Source: Marivita sp030148515
Lineage (GTDB): Bacteria; Pseudomonadota; Alphaproteobacteria; Rhodobacterales; Rhodobacteraceae
DNA: 64,000 nucleotides
Assembly: GCF_048006345.1 (NCBI RefSeq)
Contig: NZ_CP180351.1
Coordinates: 310,001-374,000, forward strand
Reading direction: 5' to 3'
The first letter of the stretch is position 1; the number at the start of each line of letters is the position of its first letter. Under the pieces are notes generated by a model that saw only the letters and a list, made by a program, of their open reading frames with translations, made no database searches and was not told the origin of the DNA. Shown in pieces: positions 1 through 8,813 of this stretch. The position numbers and the translations under genes were made by a program.

Positions 1-92
1 ATGATAGATGTTCAGTTTAGAAGTTTTCTTAATGGCGGGTTTCCTGAGAGGGCTGGTGATAGATTCTATGCCGACTTTGTGATTTTGCGGAA

Positions 93-335
93 ATGTATTT
101 CGTACTCCGCCAAGTCCAATTGGAGATTTTGCCATTCCCCTTGATAGAAGCAAGCCAAGATACGGCAAGTGGTGGTATGTGGTGTAACGATTACGGAAAG
201 ATTATGAAAGTCCCCGCATCTCGAACTGGGTACAAATTCTCCATGGAGGCCGTGAGAAGATTGGTTGAGACCGGGCAAAATCCCAAGCACATCTCTTTCG
301 TGGATCAGTTCGTTGCGCGAGTTACGGGCGGGTAA
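93..335 (+). CDS. hypothetical small protein (uncertain)
   Basis: An 80-residue open frame starting at ATG 93 and ending at TAA 335, in a stretch visibly richer in A/T than the genes to its right. I recognise no family. The frame is closed by several stops just upstream, while another frame (1-144) stays open from the window edge through a possible ATG at position 1, so a frameshifted or decayed gene is possible. It converges on pyc. Only the open frame supports coding; there is no convincing ribosome binding site. Confidence 0.3.
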   Translation: MYFVLRQVQLEILPFPLIEASQDTASGGMWCNDYGKIMKVPASRTGYKFSMEAVRRLVETGQNPKHISFVDQFVARVTGG

Positions 336-362
336 CTGCCCCCGCCCCACACCAACCCCAAG

Positions 363-3300
363 TCACTCCAACTCGATCAACAAGTCCTTCGCGTCGATCT
401 GCGCCGCGGGGGACACGTGTACGGCCTTCACCACGGCATCGCGTTCGGCGTGCAGGCCGGTCTCCATCTTCATCGCTTCGATGGTCAGCAGGAGGTCGCC
501 CTCCTTGATTTTCTGACCTGCCGACACCGCGATGGAGGCGACGACGCCCGGCATCGGCGCGCCGATGTGGTTCGGGTTGCCGACCTCCGCCTTGGGCCGC
601 GCCGCCGTGGTGGCCTTGGCCTTGCGGTCGGGCACACGGATCGTGCGCGGCTGGCCGTTAAGTTCAAAGAACACCCGCACTTCGCCATCGTCCTGCGTCT
701 CGCCCACCGCGATCAGACGGATTTCGAGCGTCTTGCCGGGGTCGATCTCGGCGGTGATTTCCTCGCCCTGTTCCATGCCATAGAAGAACGTCCGCGTCGG
801 CAGCACCCGCACCGGGCCATAGATGCGGTGACGGCCCATGTAATCGAGGAAGACCTTGGGATACATCAGGTATCCGTTCAGGTCCTCGTCGTCGATCGCC
901 TTGCCTTCCAGTTCCTTGATCACCTTGGCACGGGTTTCCTCGATATCCACCGGGGCCGCGTGCAGGCCGGGCCGGTCGGTAAAGGCTGTCTCGCCCTTGA
1001 GGATCTTCTTCTGGATCGCCGCAGGCCATCCGCCCGGAGGCTGCCCCAGAGAGCCGCGCATCATGTCCACGACCGAGTCGGGGAAGGACACGTCTTTCTC
1101 GGGATCTTCCACATCCGCGCGGGTGAGGTTCTGGCTGACCATCATCAGCGCCATGTCGCCCACCACCTTGGAGGATGGCGTGACCTTCACGATATCGCCG
1201 AACATCTGGTTCACATCCGCATAGGTCTGCGCCACCTCGTGCCAGCGCTCCTCCAGCCCAAGGCTGCGTGCCTGCGCCTTGAGGTTGGTGAACTGCCCGC
1301 CGGGCATTTCATGCAGATAAACCTCGGAGGCGGGGGCCTGCTGCCCGGTCTCGAACGCCGCATACTGCCCACGCACCGCTTCCCAGTAGTTGCTGATCTC
1401 GCGGATGGCTGAAATATCCAGCCCGGTTTCCCGTTCGGTATGGCGCAACGCCTCGACCACCGATCCCAGCGTCGGCTGCGAGGTGTTCCCCGACAGCGCA
1501 TCCATCGCCGCATCAACTGCATCCACACCTGCCGCAGCCGCCGCCATGATCGTGGCAATGCCCGCGCCAGAGGTGTCATGCGTGTGGAAATGGACGGGCA
1601 GGCCGACCTCTTCCTTCAGCGCTTTCACAAGCGGGCCAGCGGCAGCGGGCTTGAGCAGCCCCGCCATGTCCTTGAGGCCGAGGATATGCGACCCGGCGGC
1701 CTTCAGTTCCTTGCCCATCGCGACATAGTACTTGAGGTCGTATTTCGACCGCGCCGGATCGTTCAGATCCCCGGTGTAGCAGATCGTGCCTTCCAGAATA
1801 CGGTTTGTTTCCAGCACCGCATCCATCGCCACGCGCATGTTCTCGACCCAGTTGAGGCTGTCGAACACGCGGAACACGTCAACGCCCGTCTCGGCGGCCT
1901 GTTTGACGAAGAACTGCACCACGTTGTCGGGGTAGTTGGTGTAGCCCACGCCATTGGCCCCGCGCAGCAGCATCTGGGTCATGATGTTCGGCATCGCCTT
2001 GCGCAGGTCGCGCAGGCGCTGCCACGGGCATTCCTGCAGGAAGCGGTAGGCCACATCGAAGGTCGCGCCGCCCCAGCATTCGACACTGAAGAGCTGCGGC
2101 AGGTTCGCGGCATAGGTGGGTGCCACCTTGATCATGTCGATCGACCGCATCCGCGTGGCAAGCAAGGACTGGTGCCCGTCCCGCATCGTGGTGTCGGTGA
2201 TCAGCACCTCTTTCTGCGCCGCCATCCAGTCCGCCACGGCCTGCGGACCTTTTTCGTCGAGCAGCGTCTTGGTGCCCGGCGGCGGCGTCTGCGTGCGCAG
2301 TTTCGGTGCCTTGGCAGGCTTGAGGTCGGGATGCGGCATCGCGCGGCCCGCCACCTCGGGGTGCCCGTTCACGGTGATGTCGGCGATATAGGTCAGCACC
2401 TTGGTGCCCCGATCCCGGCGCTTGCGGAAGTGGAACAGCTCCGGTGTCTCGTCGATGAACTTGGTGGTGTACTGGTTGTTCAGGAAGGTCGGGTGCTTGA
2501 GCAGGTTTTCCACAAACGCGATGTTGGTGGACACGCCGCGCACCCGGAATTCACGGAGCGCCCGGTCCATGCGCGCGATGGCCTTTTCCGGCGTCGGTGC
2601 CCAGGCGGTGACCTTTGTCAGCAGACTGTCATAGTACCGCGTGATCACGCCGCCCGCATAGGCCGTGCCGCCATCCAGACGGATGCCCATGCCAGTGGCC
2701 GAACGATACGCAGTGATGCGGCCATAATCGGGGATGAAGTTGTTCTGCGGGTCTTCGGTTGTCACACGGGTCTGCAACGCATGCCCGTTCAGACGGATGT
2801 CGTATTGCGACGCCTTGCCCGTGGCCTCGGCCAGCGACTTGCCCTCGGCGATCATGATCTGCGCCTGCACGATGTCGATGCCGGTCACTTCCTCGGTGAC
2901 AGTGTGTTCCACCTGCACGCGGGGGTTCACTTCGATGAAGTAGAACTTGCCATCATCCATATCCATCAGGAATTCGACGGTGCCCGCGCATTCGTAATTC
3001 ACATGGGCGCAGATCTTGCGGCCCAATTCGCACAGCTCTTCGCGCTGCGCCTCGGACAGGTACGGGGCAGGGGCGCGCTCGACCACTTTCTGGTTTCGGC
3101 GCTGGACGGAACAATCGCGCTCGTAGAGGTGGTAGATGTTGCCCTGCTTGTCGCCAAGGATCTGCACCTCGACATGGCGGGCACGCAGGATCATCTTTTC
3201 GAGATAACCTTCGCCATTGCCAAACGCCGCTTCGGCCTCGCGGCGGCCTTCGAGCACTTTCTCCTTGAGCTCCTTGGCATTGTGCACGGGGCGCATGCCG

Positions 3301-3806
3301 CGCCCGCCGCCGCCCCAAGAGGCCTTGAGCATCAGCGGAAAGCCGATCTCTTCGGCCTCCTTGATGATCGCGTCGAAATCATCGCCCAGAACCTCGGTCG
3401 CCGGGATAACCGGGACACCCGCCTCGACCGCCACGCGCCGTGCGCTGGCCTTGTCACCCAGGGCGCGCATGGTTTCGGCACGCGGACCGATGAAGGTGAT
3501 GCCGTTGGCAACGCAGGCATCCACCAGATCGGGGTTCTCCGACAACAGGCCGTAGCCCGGATGAATCGCATCCGCGCCCGACTCCTTGGCGACGCGGATG
3601 ATCTCGTCGATGCTCAGATAAGCGGCCACCGGGCCAAGCCCTTCGCCAATGCGATAGGCTTCGTCTGCCTTGAAGCGGTGCAGACCCAGCTTGTCCTCTT
3701 CGGCGTAGACGGCCACCGTCGCCTTGCCCATTTCGTTGGCGGCCCGCATGATGCGGATGGCGATTTCGCCGCGGTTGGCGACGAGGATTTTCTTGAAATC
3801 TGGCAT
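363..3806 (-). CDS. pyc: pyruvate carboxylase
   Basis: Biotin enzyme of 1147 residues that carboxylates pyruvate to oxaloacetate in the cytoplasm, refilling the TCA cycle. The order of domains is complete: biotin carboxylase (about 1-460, opening KKILVANRGEIAIR, with the glycine-rich GGGGRGM ATP-grasp loop), carboxyltransferase TIM barrel from about 535 (DTTMRDGHQS; metal ligands in HFHTHD; GLKDMAG lysine), a linking domain, and a C-terminal biotinyl domain with EAMKMETG, biotinylated Lys about 1113. Length is normal for a single-chain PYC. The ATG at 3806 has AGGA about eight bases upstream. It lies 80 bp from the divergently placed end of lldD, so both could be read in the same direction; no shared regulation is visible. 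Confidence 0.97.
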   Translation of the reverse strand: MPDFKKILVANRGEIAIRIMRAANEMGKATVAVYAEEDKLGLHRFKADEAYRIGEGLGPVAAYLSIDEIIRVAKESGADAIHPGYGLLSENPDLVDACVANGITFIGPRAETMRALGDKASARRVAVEAGVPVIPATEVLGDDFDAIIKEAEEIGFPLMLKASWGGGGRGMRPVHNAKELKEKVLEGRREAEAAFGNGEGYLEKMILRARHVEVQILGDKQGNIYHLYERDCSVQRRNQKVVERAPAPYLSEAQREELCELGRKICAHVNYECAGTVEFLMDMDDGKFYFIEVNPRVQVEHTVTEEVTGIDIVQAQIMIAEGKSLAEATGKASQYDIRLNGHALQTRVTTEDPQNNFIPDYGRITAYRSATGMGIRLDGGTAYAGGVITRYYDSLLTKVTAWAPTPEKAIARMDRALREFRVRGVSTNIAFVENLLKHPTFLNNQYTTKFIDETPELFHFRKRRDRGTKVLTYIADITVNGHPEVAGRAMPHPDLKPAKAPKLRTQTPPPGTKTLLDEKGPQAVADWMAAQKEVLITDTTMRDGHQSLLATRMRSIDMIKVAPTYAANLPQLFSVECWGGATFDVAYRFLQECPWQRLRDLRKAMPNIMTQMLLRGANGVGYTNYPDNVVQFFVKQAAETGVDVFRVFDSLNWVENMRVAMDAVLETNRILEGTICYTGDLNDPARSKYDLKYYVAMGKELKAAGSHILGLKDMAGLLKPAAAGPLVKALKEEVGLPVHFHTHDTSGAGIATIMAAAAAGVDAVDAAMDALSGNTSQPTLGSVVEALRHTERETGLDISAIREISNYWEAVRGQYAAFETGQQAPASEVYLHEMPGGQFTNLKAQARSLGLEERWHEVAQTYADVNQMFGDIVKVTPSSKVVGDMALMMVSQNLTRADVEDPEKDVSFPDSVVDMMRGSLGQPPGGWPAAIQKKILKGETAFTDRPGLHAAPVDIEETRAKVIKELEGKAIDDEDLNGYLMYPKVFLDYMGRHRIYGPVRVLPTRTFFYGMEQGEEITAEIDPGKTLEIRLIAVGETQDDGEVRVFFELNGQPRTIRVPDRKAKATTAARPKAEVGNPNHIGAPMPGVVASIAVSAGQKIKEGDLLLTIEAMKMETGLHAERDAVVKAVHVSPAAQIDAKDLLIELE

Positions 3807-3886
3807 GGCAGCAGTCCTGACGTAGTAACGGTATGCGCTGCTTAGTAAGAATTCGTTACATTCTCAACAGCAAGAAACAGCGCGGC

Positions 3887-5035
3887 TTACCGGGCGTCCT
3901 CATCGAACCAGGCCTTGCCACGCAGATCAGTGGGTTTGATCGCGCCCAATTGGCCAAGGTTCGCCGCCATGTCTTTTTGCAGGATTTCAACCAGATGCGC
4001 AGGCCCATCGCTGTCCAGCGCCCCAAGCGCATAGTGCCACGCCCGTCCCAACATGACGAAATCAGCGCCCAATGCGATCGCCCGGAGGATATCCAGACCG
4101 CCTTCCACACCGCTGTCGAAAATAAGCGGCAAGTCGGTGGCTGCCCGGAATTTGGGCAGAACCTCGATCGGAGCAGGGGAGGCATCAAACTGGCGTCCGG
4201 CATGGTTCGACAGCCAGATCGCGTCAACACCGGCGTGTTCCAATCGAGGAGCGTCGTCAGGGTTGAGCACACCCTTCACAAAGAATGCCCCATCCCACGC
4301 GTCGCGCAGCCAGTGGACATAGTCCCAATCCGGCGACGTGCGCAGCAGGTAGCCTGCGTGCTGGGTCGAACTGAGGCCCGTCACCTTGCCGGCGTAATCG
4401 TCGATCAGCCGCATGCGCGGCATACCCAGTTGTGCGGTGCCCATCGCCCAGGTCGGGCACATGGCAATCTGCGCGAGCAGACGCGGGGTCAGCTTCGGCG
4501 GTGTCGTAAGTCCCGACCGCACCTGCCGTTCCCGGCGCGAGGGCACGGGCACATCCACGGTCAGGATCAGGGTCGTAAACCCGGCATCCTTGGCGCGTTT
4601 GAGCATGTCGGTGCGAATGCCTTCGTCGCGGGGCGGATACATCTGGAACCAGCCATTGCCGTCCAGCCGCGGCGCCACCTCTTCGGGGGTGCGCGTGGCA
4701 ACGGTCGAGATGCTGTAGGGAATCCCTGCCTTGGTCGCCGCGCGCGCCAGCTTGCGTTCCGCATCTGGCCAGATCAGGCCGGACATGCCAACCGGGCTGA
4801 TGCCGAACGGCAGAGGGTAGTCGCGGCCGCACAGCGTCGTGCTCAGGTCCACCGGCAATTCGCCGTGCAGAATTGAGGGCATGAACAGAACCCGGTCCAG
4901 GGCCTCCCGGTTGCGCCGCAACGTGGCCTCTTTTCCGGTGGCGGAATCAAGATATTCCCAGACGAATTTGGGGATGCGCCGACGCGCACGCGCCTTGAGG
5001 TCTGAAATGGCGGGGTATTTTGCGTGATGATCCAT
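3887..5035 (-). CDS. lldD: FMN-dependent alpha-hydroxy acid (L-lactate) dehydrogenase
   Basis: A 382-residue member of the FMN alpha-hydroxy acid dehydrogenase family (LldD, glycolate oxidase, mandelate dehydrogenase). These oxidise L-lactate or a related 2-hydroxy acid and pass electrons to the quinone pool. The fold's marks are present: the N-terminal segment YPAISDLKARARRRIPKFVW, PFGISPVGMSGLIWPDAE, and the active-site/FMN segment WLSNHAGRQFD near the C-terminus, where the family usually reads SNHGGRQ. Substrate cannot be fixed from sequence, but lactate is the common assignment. Its start region faces the SOS-boxed helicase gene across 152 bp. Confidence 0.88.
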   Translation of the reverse strand: MDHHAKYPAISDLKARARRRIPKFVWEYLDSATGKEATLRRNREALDRVLFMPSILHGELPVDLSTTLCGRDYPLPFGISPVGMSGLIWPDAERKLARAATKAGIPYSISTVATRTPEEVAPRLDGNGWFQMYPPRDEGIRTDMLKRAKDAGFTTLILTVDVPVPSRRERQVRSGLTTPPKLTPRLLAQIAMCPTWAMGTAQLGMPRMRLIDDYAGKVTGLSSTQHAGYLLRTSPDWDYVHWLRDAWDGAFFVKGVLNPDDAPRLEHAGVDAIWLSNHAGRQFDASPAPIEVLPKFRAATDLPLIFDSGVEGGLDILRAIALGADFVMLGRAWHYALGALDSDGPAHLVEILQKDMAANLGQLGAIKPTDLRGKAWFDEDAR

Positions 5036-5077
5036 AGAGGTGCATTTGTGGGCAGTTCCCGGGAATTGTCCAGAAGC

Positions 5078-5118
5078 GGATTTTTTGAAAAATCCGGCGA
5101 TTTCCTCAGAAGGAAATC
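5078..5118. repeat. two adjacent short palindromes
   Basis: Two self-complementary units lie side by side between lldD and the helicase gene: GGATTTTTTGAAAAATCC (5078-5095, 8-bp arms around TG) and GATTTCCTCAGAAGGAAATC (5099-5118, 8-bp arms around CAGA). Neither is followed by a T tract in the direction of a gene end, and both lie in a divergent promoter region, so a simple terminator role is unlikely. The architecture resembles the palindrome clusters at 14819-14904 and 22971-23012. Confidence 0.6.
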
Positions 5119-5133
5119 CGCCCGTGGGGATGT

Positions 5134-5148
5134 GAACATTATCAGAAC
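5134..5148. promoter_or_regulatory. LexA (SOS) box
   Basis: GAAC-ATTATCA-GAAC, which on the other strand is GTTC-N7-GTTC, the direct-repeat LexA operator typical of alphaproteobacteria. It lies 39 bp upstream of the helicase start, a normal place for SOS repression. Confidence 0.75.
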
Positions 5149-5187
5149 ATCTTTATCTCTGGTGGATGCGGCGCTATCTTGGCGCGC

Positions 5188-7632
5188 ATGAGCAGTTTCG
5201 ATGAAATGGAGGCGTTCGAAAACGCCTCTCTCTCCGCCCGCGCGATGGCCGCGCGCCCGCAGCCCTATCTGAACGATCTCAACCCGGCACAGCGCCAGGC
5301 GGTCGAGACGCTGGATGGTCCTGTTCTGATGCTTGCCGGGGCAGGCACCGGCAAGACCAAGGCGCTGACCACCCGGATCGTGCATCTTCTGAACACGGGC
5401 CGCGCCCGTCCGAACGAGATCCTTGCCGTGACCTTCACCAACAAGGCCGCGCGCGAGATGAAGGAACGGGTGGGGCGGCTCTTGGGCCAGACGGTCGAGG
5501 GCATGCCGTGGCTCGGCACCTTCCATTCGATCTGCGTGAAACTCCTGCGCCGCCATGCCGAACTGGTGGGGCTGAAATCGAACTTCACGATTCTGGACAC
5601 GGACGACCAATTGCGGCTCTTGAAGCAACTCGTGTCCGTCGCCGGGATCGACGACAAACGCTGGCCCGCGCGGCAATTGGCCGGGATCATCGACGGCTGG
5701 AAGAACCGCGCGATCACACCCGACAAGGTGCCTGCCGCCGATGCCGGGGCGTATAACCATCAGGGTCCCAAGCTCTACGCGCTCTATCAGGCGCGGCTGA
5801 AGGAGCTGAACGCGGTCGATTTCGGTGACCTGCTGTTGCATGTCGTCACGATCTTTCAGGCGCACCCGGATGTGCTCGACCAATACCAGCGCTGGTTCAA
5901 ATACATCCTCGTCGACGAGTATCAGGATACCAACGTTGCGCAGTATCTCTGGCTGCGTCTGCTCGCATCGGGCCATAAGAACATCTGCTGCGTCGGCGAC
6001 GACGACCAGTCGATCTATGGCTGGCGCGGGGCCGAAGTGGGGAACATCCTGCGGTTCGAAAAGGACTTCGAGGGCGCGCATGTGGTGCGGCTCGAACAAA
6101 ACTACCGTTCCACACCGCATATCCTTGCCGCCGCCTCAGGCGTGATCGCGGGCAATCAGGGGCGTCTGGGCAAGACGCTTTGGACCGATGCGCAGGAGGG
6201 CGAGAAAGTCCGCCTGATCGGCCATTGGGATGGCGAGGAAGAGGCGCGCTGGATTGGTGAAGAGGTCGAGGCGATGCAGGGCGGCACCCGTGGCATGCGC
6301 GGGATGAGTCTTGACGACATGGCCATCCTTGTCCGCGCCTCGCATCAGATGCGTGCGTTCGAGGACCGCTTCCTGACCATCGGTCTGCCCTACCGCGTCA
6401 TTGGCGGCCCGCGCTTTTACGAGCGGATGGAGATCCGCGATGCCATGGCCTATTTCCGGCTTGTGACAAGCCCGGATGACGACTTGGCGTTCGAGCGGAT
6501 CGTCAACACCCCCAAACGCGGCTTGGGCGACAAGGCGCAGCAGACCATCCAGACCGTCGCCCGCGCCAATGGCGTGTCCCTGGTCGAAGGCGCGCGGCTG
6601 GCGGTTGAGCAGGGCTTGATCAAGGGCAAGGGCGGGTCCGAACTGGGCCAACTTGTGCGCGATCTTGATCGCTGGGGCGGGATGACGCGTGGACGCGCAA
6701 TCATCGAAGACAGTGATGAAGTGCTGGACGATGGGTCACTTGAAGCAAATCGCATCAGGTTTGCGGAACCCGAGGTATCTCACGTCGATCTGGCGCAAAT
6801 CGTGCTTGATGAGTCAGGCTACACCACGATGTGGCAGAACGACAAGACGCCAGAAGCGCCGGGACGGCTCGAAAACCTCAAGGAACTGGTCAAGGCTTTG
6901 GAAGAGTTTGAGAACCTGCAAGGGTTCCTCGAACATGTCAGCCTGATCATGGACAATGACAAAGGCGGCGATGGCGAGAAAGTGTCGATCATGACGCTGC
7001 ACGCCGCCAAGGGTTTGGAGTTTCCCGCCGTCTTCCTGCCCGGCTGGGAAGATGGGCTGTTCCCGTCGCAGCGCTCGATGGACGAGTCAGGTCTCAAGGG
7101 CCTCGAAGAGGAACGCCGCCTTGCCTATGTCGGCATCACCCGCGCCGAGGAGGTCTGCACGATCTCCTTTGCCGCCAACCGCCGGGTGTTTGGCCAATGG
7201 CAATCCGCGCTGCCGTCGCGCTTCATTGACGAACTTCCCGAAGAGCATGTCGAGGTGCTGACCCCGCCCGGTCTTTACGGCGGTGGATACGGTGCTGCCG
7301 GTATGGCCTCGCCCGCAACGCAGATGATGGCCGGTTCCGACCTGCACCAAAAAGCGGCGGATGCAAACGTCTACAACTCGCCGGGTTGGCGACGCTTGCA
7401 GGCAAGGTCCCAGCAACGCCCGGTCAGTCAGCCCACCGAGGCCCGCAATACGGTCATCGACGCCACCGCGATCAGTTCCTACGCGCTGGGCGAACGGGTG
7501 TTTCACCAGAAATTCGGCTATGGCGCCGTGATGGGGATCGAGGGCGACAAGCTCGAGATCGCATTCGAAAAGGCGGGCATCAAGAAAGTCGTCGCGCGGT
7601 TCATCTGTGCTGCCGATGATGTGCCGTTCTGA
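5188..7632 (+). CDS. pcrA: UvrD/PcrA/Rep-family DNA helicase
   Basis: Superfamily 1A 3'-5' DNA helicase of 814 residues, acting in excision repair, replication restart and removal of RecA. Walker A is AGAGTGKT (about 50-57), followed by TFTNKAAREM (motif Ia), VDEYQDTN (motif II), DDDQSIYGWRGA (motif III), EQNYRS (motif IV) and, near the end, VSIMTLHAAKGLEFPAVF (motif V) and VGITRAEE (motif VI). A PcrA-like C-terminal tail (GERVFHQKFGYGAVMGIEGD) is present. I start at ATG 5188; an in-frame TTG nine bases earlier is possible. A stretch around residues 505-535 (EDSDEVLDDG) looks like an acidic insertion. The LexA box at 5134 implies DNA-damage induction. Confidence 0.93.
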   Translation: MSSFDEMEAFENASLSARAMAARPQPYLNDLNPAQRQAVETLDGPVLMLAGAGTGKTKALTTRIVHLLNTGRARPNEILAVTFTNKAAREMKERVGRLLGQTVEGMPWLGTFHSICVKLLRRHAELVGLKSNFTILDTDDQLRLLKQLVSVAGIDDKRWPARQLAGIIDGWKNRAITPDKVPAADAGAYNHQGPKLYALYQARLKELNAVDFGDLLLHVVTIFQAHPDVLDQYQRWFKYILVDEYQDTNVAQYLWLRLLASGHKNICCVGDDDQSIYGWRGAEVGNILRFEKDFEGAHVVRLEQNYRSTPHILAAASGVIAGNQGRLGKTLWTDAQEGEKVRLIGHWDGEEEARWIGEEVEAMQGGTRGMRGMSLDDMAILVRASHQMRAFEDRFLTIGLPYRVIGGPRFYERMEIRDAMAYFRLVTSPDDDLAFERIVNTPKRGLGDKAQQTIQTVARANGVSLVEGARLAVEQGLIKGKGGSELGQLVRDLDRWGGMTRGRAIIEDSDEVLDDGSLEANRIRFAEPEVSHVDLAQIVLDESGYTTMWQNDKTPEAPGRLENLKELVKALEEFENLQGFLEHVSLIMDNDKGGDGEKVSIMTLHAAKGLEFPAVFLPGWEDGLFPSQRSMDESGLKGLEEERRLAYVGITRAEEVCTISFAANRRVFGQWQSALPSRFIDELPEEHVEVLTPPGLYGGGYGAAGMASPATQMMAGSDLHQKAADANVYNSPGWRRLQARSQQRPVSQPTEARNTVIDATAISSYALGERVFHQKFGYGAVMGIEGDKLEIAFEKAGIKKVVARFICAADDVPF

Positions 7633-7705
7633 TCCCTGACGCTGGTTCCTGACGGTGCCGTTGGCCCGGGCGTATTTGTCAAAGAGAAGAATCAGGGCTT
7701 ACCGC

Positions 7706-8572
7706 CTATGCCACCTGAGCGTCAAAATCGGTTTGCGGTTCGGCGCCATCACACCGCGCGGCGTGAAGGGCCGCCCGCAACACGTCTGGTCGCAATGTGC
7801 CATCCAGAAGCGCGCGGTAAATGGCACCTGTTCCGGGGCGCAGATAGGTGGACCAGTGGCAGATCGACCGGTCCGGCGGCGGCACGGCAAAACCAAGGCT
7901 GGCAAGGGCGCTCCGGTCATCCAAGTGATCGAGCCGCAGCGTGAGCGCGTGCGGCCCATCTAGCCCGCGCCCCAGCGCACGTTCTGACTGGAGCGGAGCC
8001 AGCAGGCAGAGTTCGGTCAGCAGGTCGAACACAGCGTTCTCGCGGCTTGTCACATTGATCATCTGAAACGAGGTGCCCGCGTGACGCGCTTGGGCGCGAA
8101 GGGCGTTTTTGGTGAAATCCGCGGCATTCAGCAGGATCGCGCTATGCACATGTCCTTGCCCGCAGCGCGCCAATGCGCAGAGCGCGACGCGGGCCCCCAT
8201 GGAATGTCCAAGCAGGCGGATGGGGCGATGGGGTGCGTCGGCTTTCAGGGCGTCGATCACCTCGGCCAACGCACGGCCCGCGATCTCGGCCTGTCGCCAT
8301 GCCGCCCAGACCGAGCCACGCGCTGGCCATCCGAATCCGATGGCCGGGCGGTCGGAAGTCCCGATGCCGAGGCGTTTGGGCCAAGGTTGGCTGCGCTGGA
8401 TCGCATTCTGTGCTTCGGCGGCGTAAAGGCTGGCATGCGGGCAATCCGTGCGATCGCCCGGACGGTATTTGTACCCGTGCAACATGATCGCGACGGGGGC
8501 GGTTTTCGGCAACGCGTGCAGGTCGCCCTGCCATTTGCCCATTTCGTCGCTGCTGATCTGCACAAGAGCCAT
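7706..8572 (-). CDS. alpha/beta hydrolase
   Basis: A 288-residue cytoplasmic alpha/beta-hydrolase-fold protein. The oxyanion segment IMLHGYKYRPGD follows the first strands and the nucleophile elbow is LLGHSMGARVAL with Ser about 124; a late His near CHWSTYLRPG could complete a triad. Substrate is unknown. I start at ATG 8572 because AGGGGG lies seven bases upstream and residues before it look non-coding. It is convergent with the helicase gene and divergent from metZ. Confidence 0.8.
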   Translation of the reverse strand: MALVQISSDEMGKWQGDLHALPKTAPVAIMLHGYKYRPGDRTDCPHASLYAAEAQNAIQRSQPWPKRLGIGTSDRPAIGFGWPARGSVWAAWRQAEIAGRALAEVIDALKADAPHRPIRLLGHSMGARVALCALARCGQGHVHSAILLNAADFTKNALRAQARHAGTSFQMINVTSRENAVFDLLTELCLLAPLQSERALGRGLDGPHALTLRLDHLDDRSALASLGFAVPPPDRSICHWSTYLRPGTGAIYRALLDGTLRPDVLRAALHAARCDGAEPQTDFDAQVA

Positions 8573-8655
8573 CGCTTGCCCCCTACATGTTGGGGATGGG
8601 CTAAGCGCATTCCGCAACATTGCGATGACAGCAGCATGACATCGATATGTCAGGC

Positions 8656-8684
8656 TTGACCTGTGTTCTTGGTGCAAGTATCGC
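8656..8684 (+). promoter_or_regulatory. candidate metZ promoter
   Basis: TTGACC (8656-8661), a 17-bp spacer and TATCGC (8679-8684). The -35 is close to consensus and the -10 weak. Transcription would begin just before the first riboswitch helix, which is what a riboswitch leader requires. Confidence 0.5.
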
Positions 8685-8687
8685 CAT

Positions 8688-8743
8688 GTTGTGGCGATTT
8701 GTTACCGGATTGCGGGCCACGTTAAACATGCCGCTAAAAGGTC
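8688..8743 (+). promoter_or_regulatory. SAM-II (SAM_alpha) riboswitch
   Basis: Matches the compact SAM-II aptamer found in alphaproteobacteria ahead of methionine genes. Helix P1 is GTGGC (8691-8695) with GCCAC (8716-8720); the loop holds the conserved GATTTGTTACCGGATTGC pattern; downstream come GTTAAACATG and CCGCTAAAAGGT, whose GGT (8740-8742) can pair with ACC (8704-8706) to give the H-type pseudoknot. A terminator hairpin begins seven bases later, so SAM binding probably stops transcription into metZ. Confidence 0.88.
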
Positions 8744-8749
8744 AGCCGA

Positions 8750-8784
8750 AAGCCCCTTTCGCTTGGCCGGAACGGGGCTTTTTT
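8750..8784 (+). terminator. riboswitch-linked intrinsic terminator
   Basis: AAGCCCC (8750-8756) pairs with GGGGCTT (8774-8780), followed directly by a T run to 8784. It sits between the SAM-II aptamer and the metZ start and is the likely expression platform. Confidence 0.75.
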
Positions 8785-8813
8785 GATGGGTCGAGGCCCA
8801 CGCAGGTGAAGAC

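Noticed and set aside
1440..3845. An 801-residue open frame on the plus strand opposite pyc
   Set aside because: It is the reverse shadow of a well-identified pyruvate carboxylase; high-G/C genes produce long antisense frames, and its protein shows no domain.
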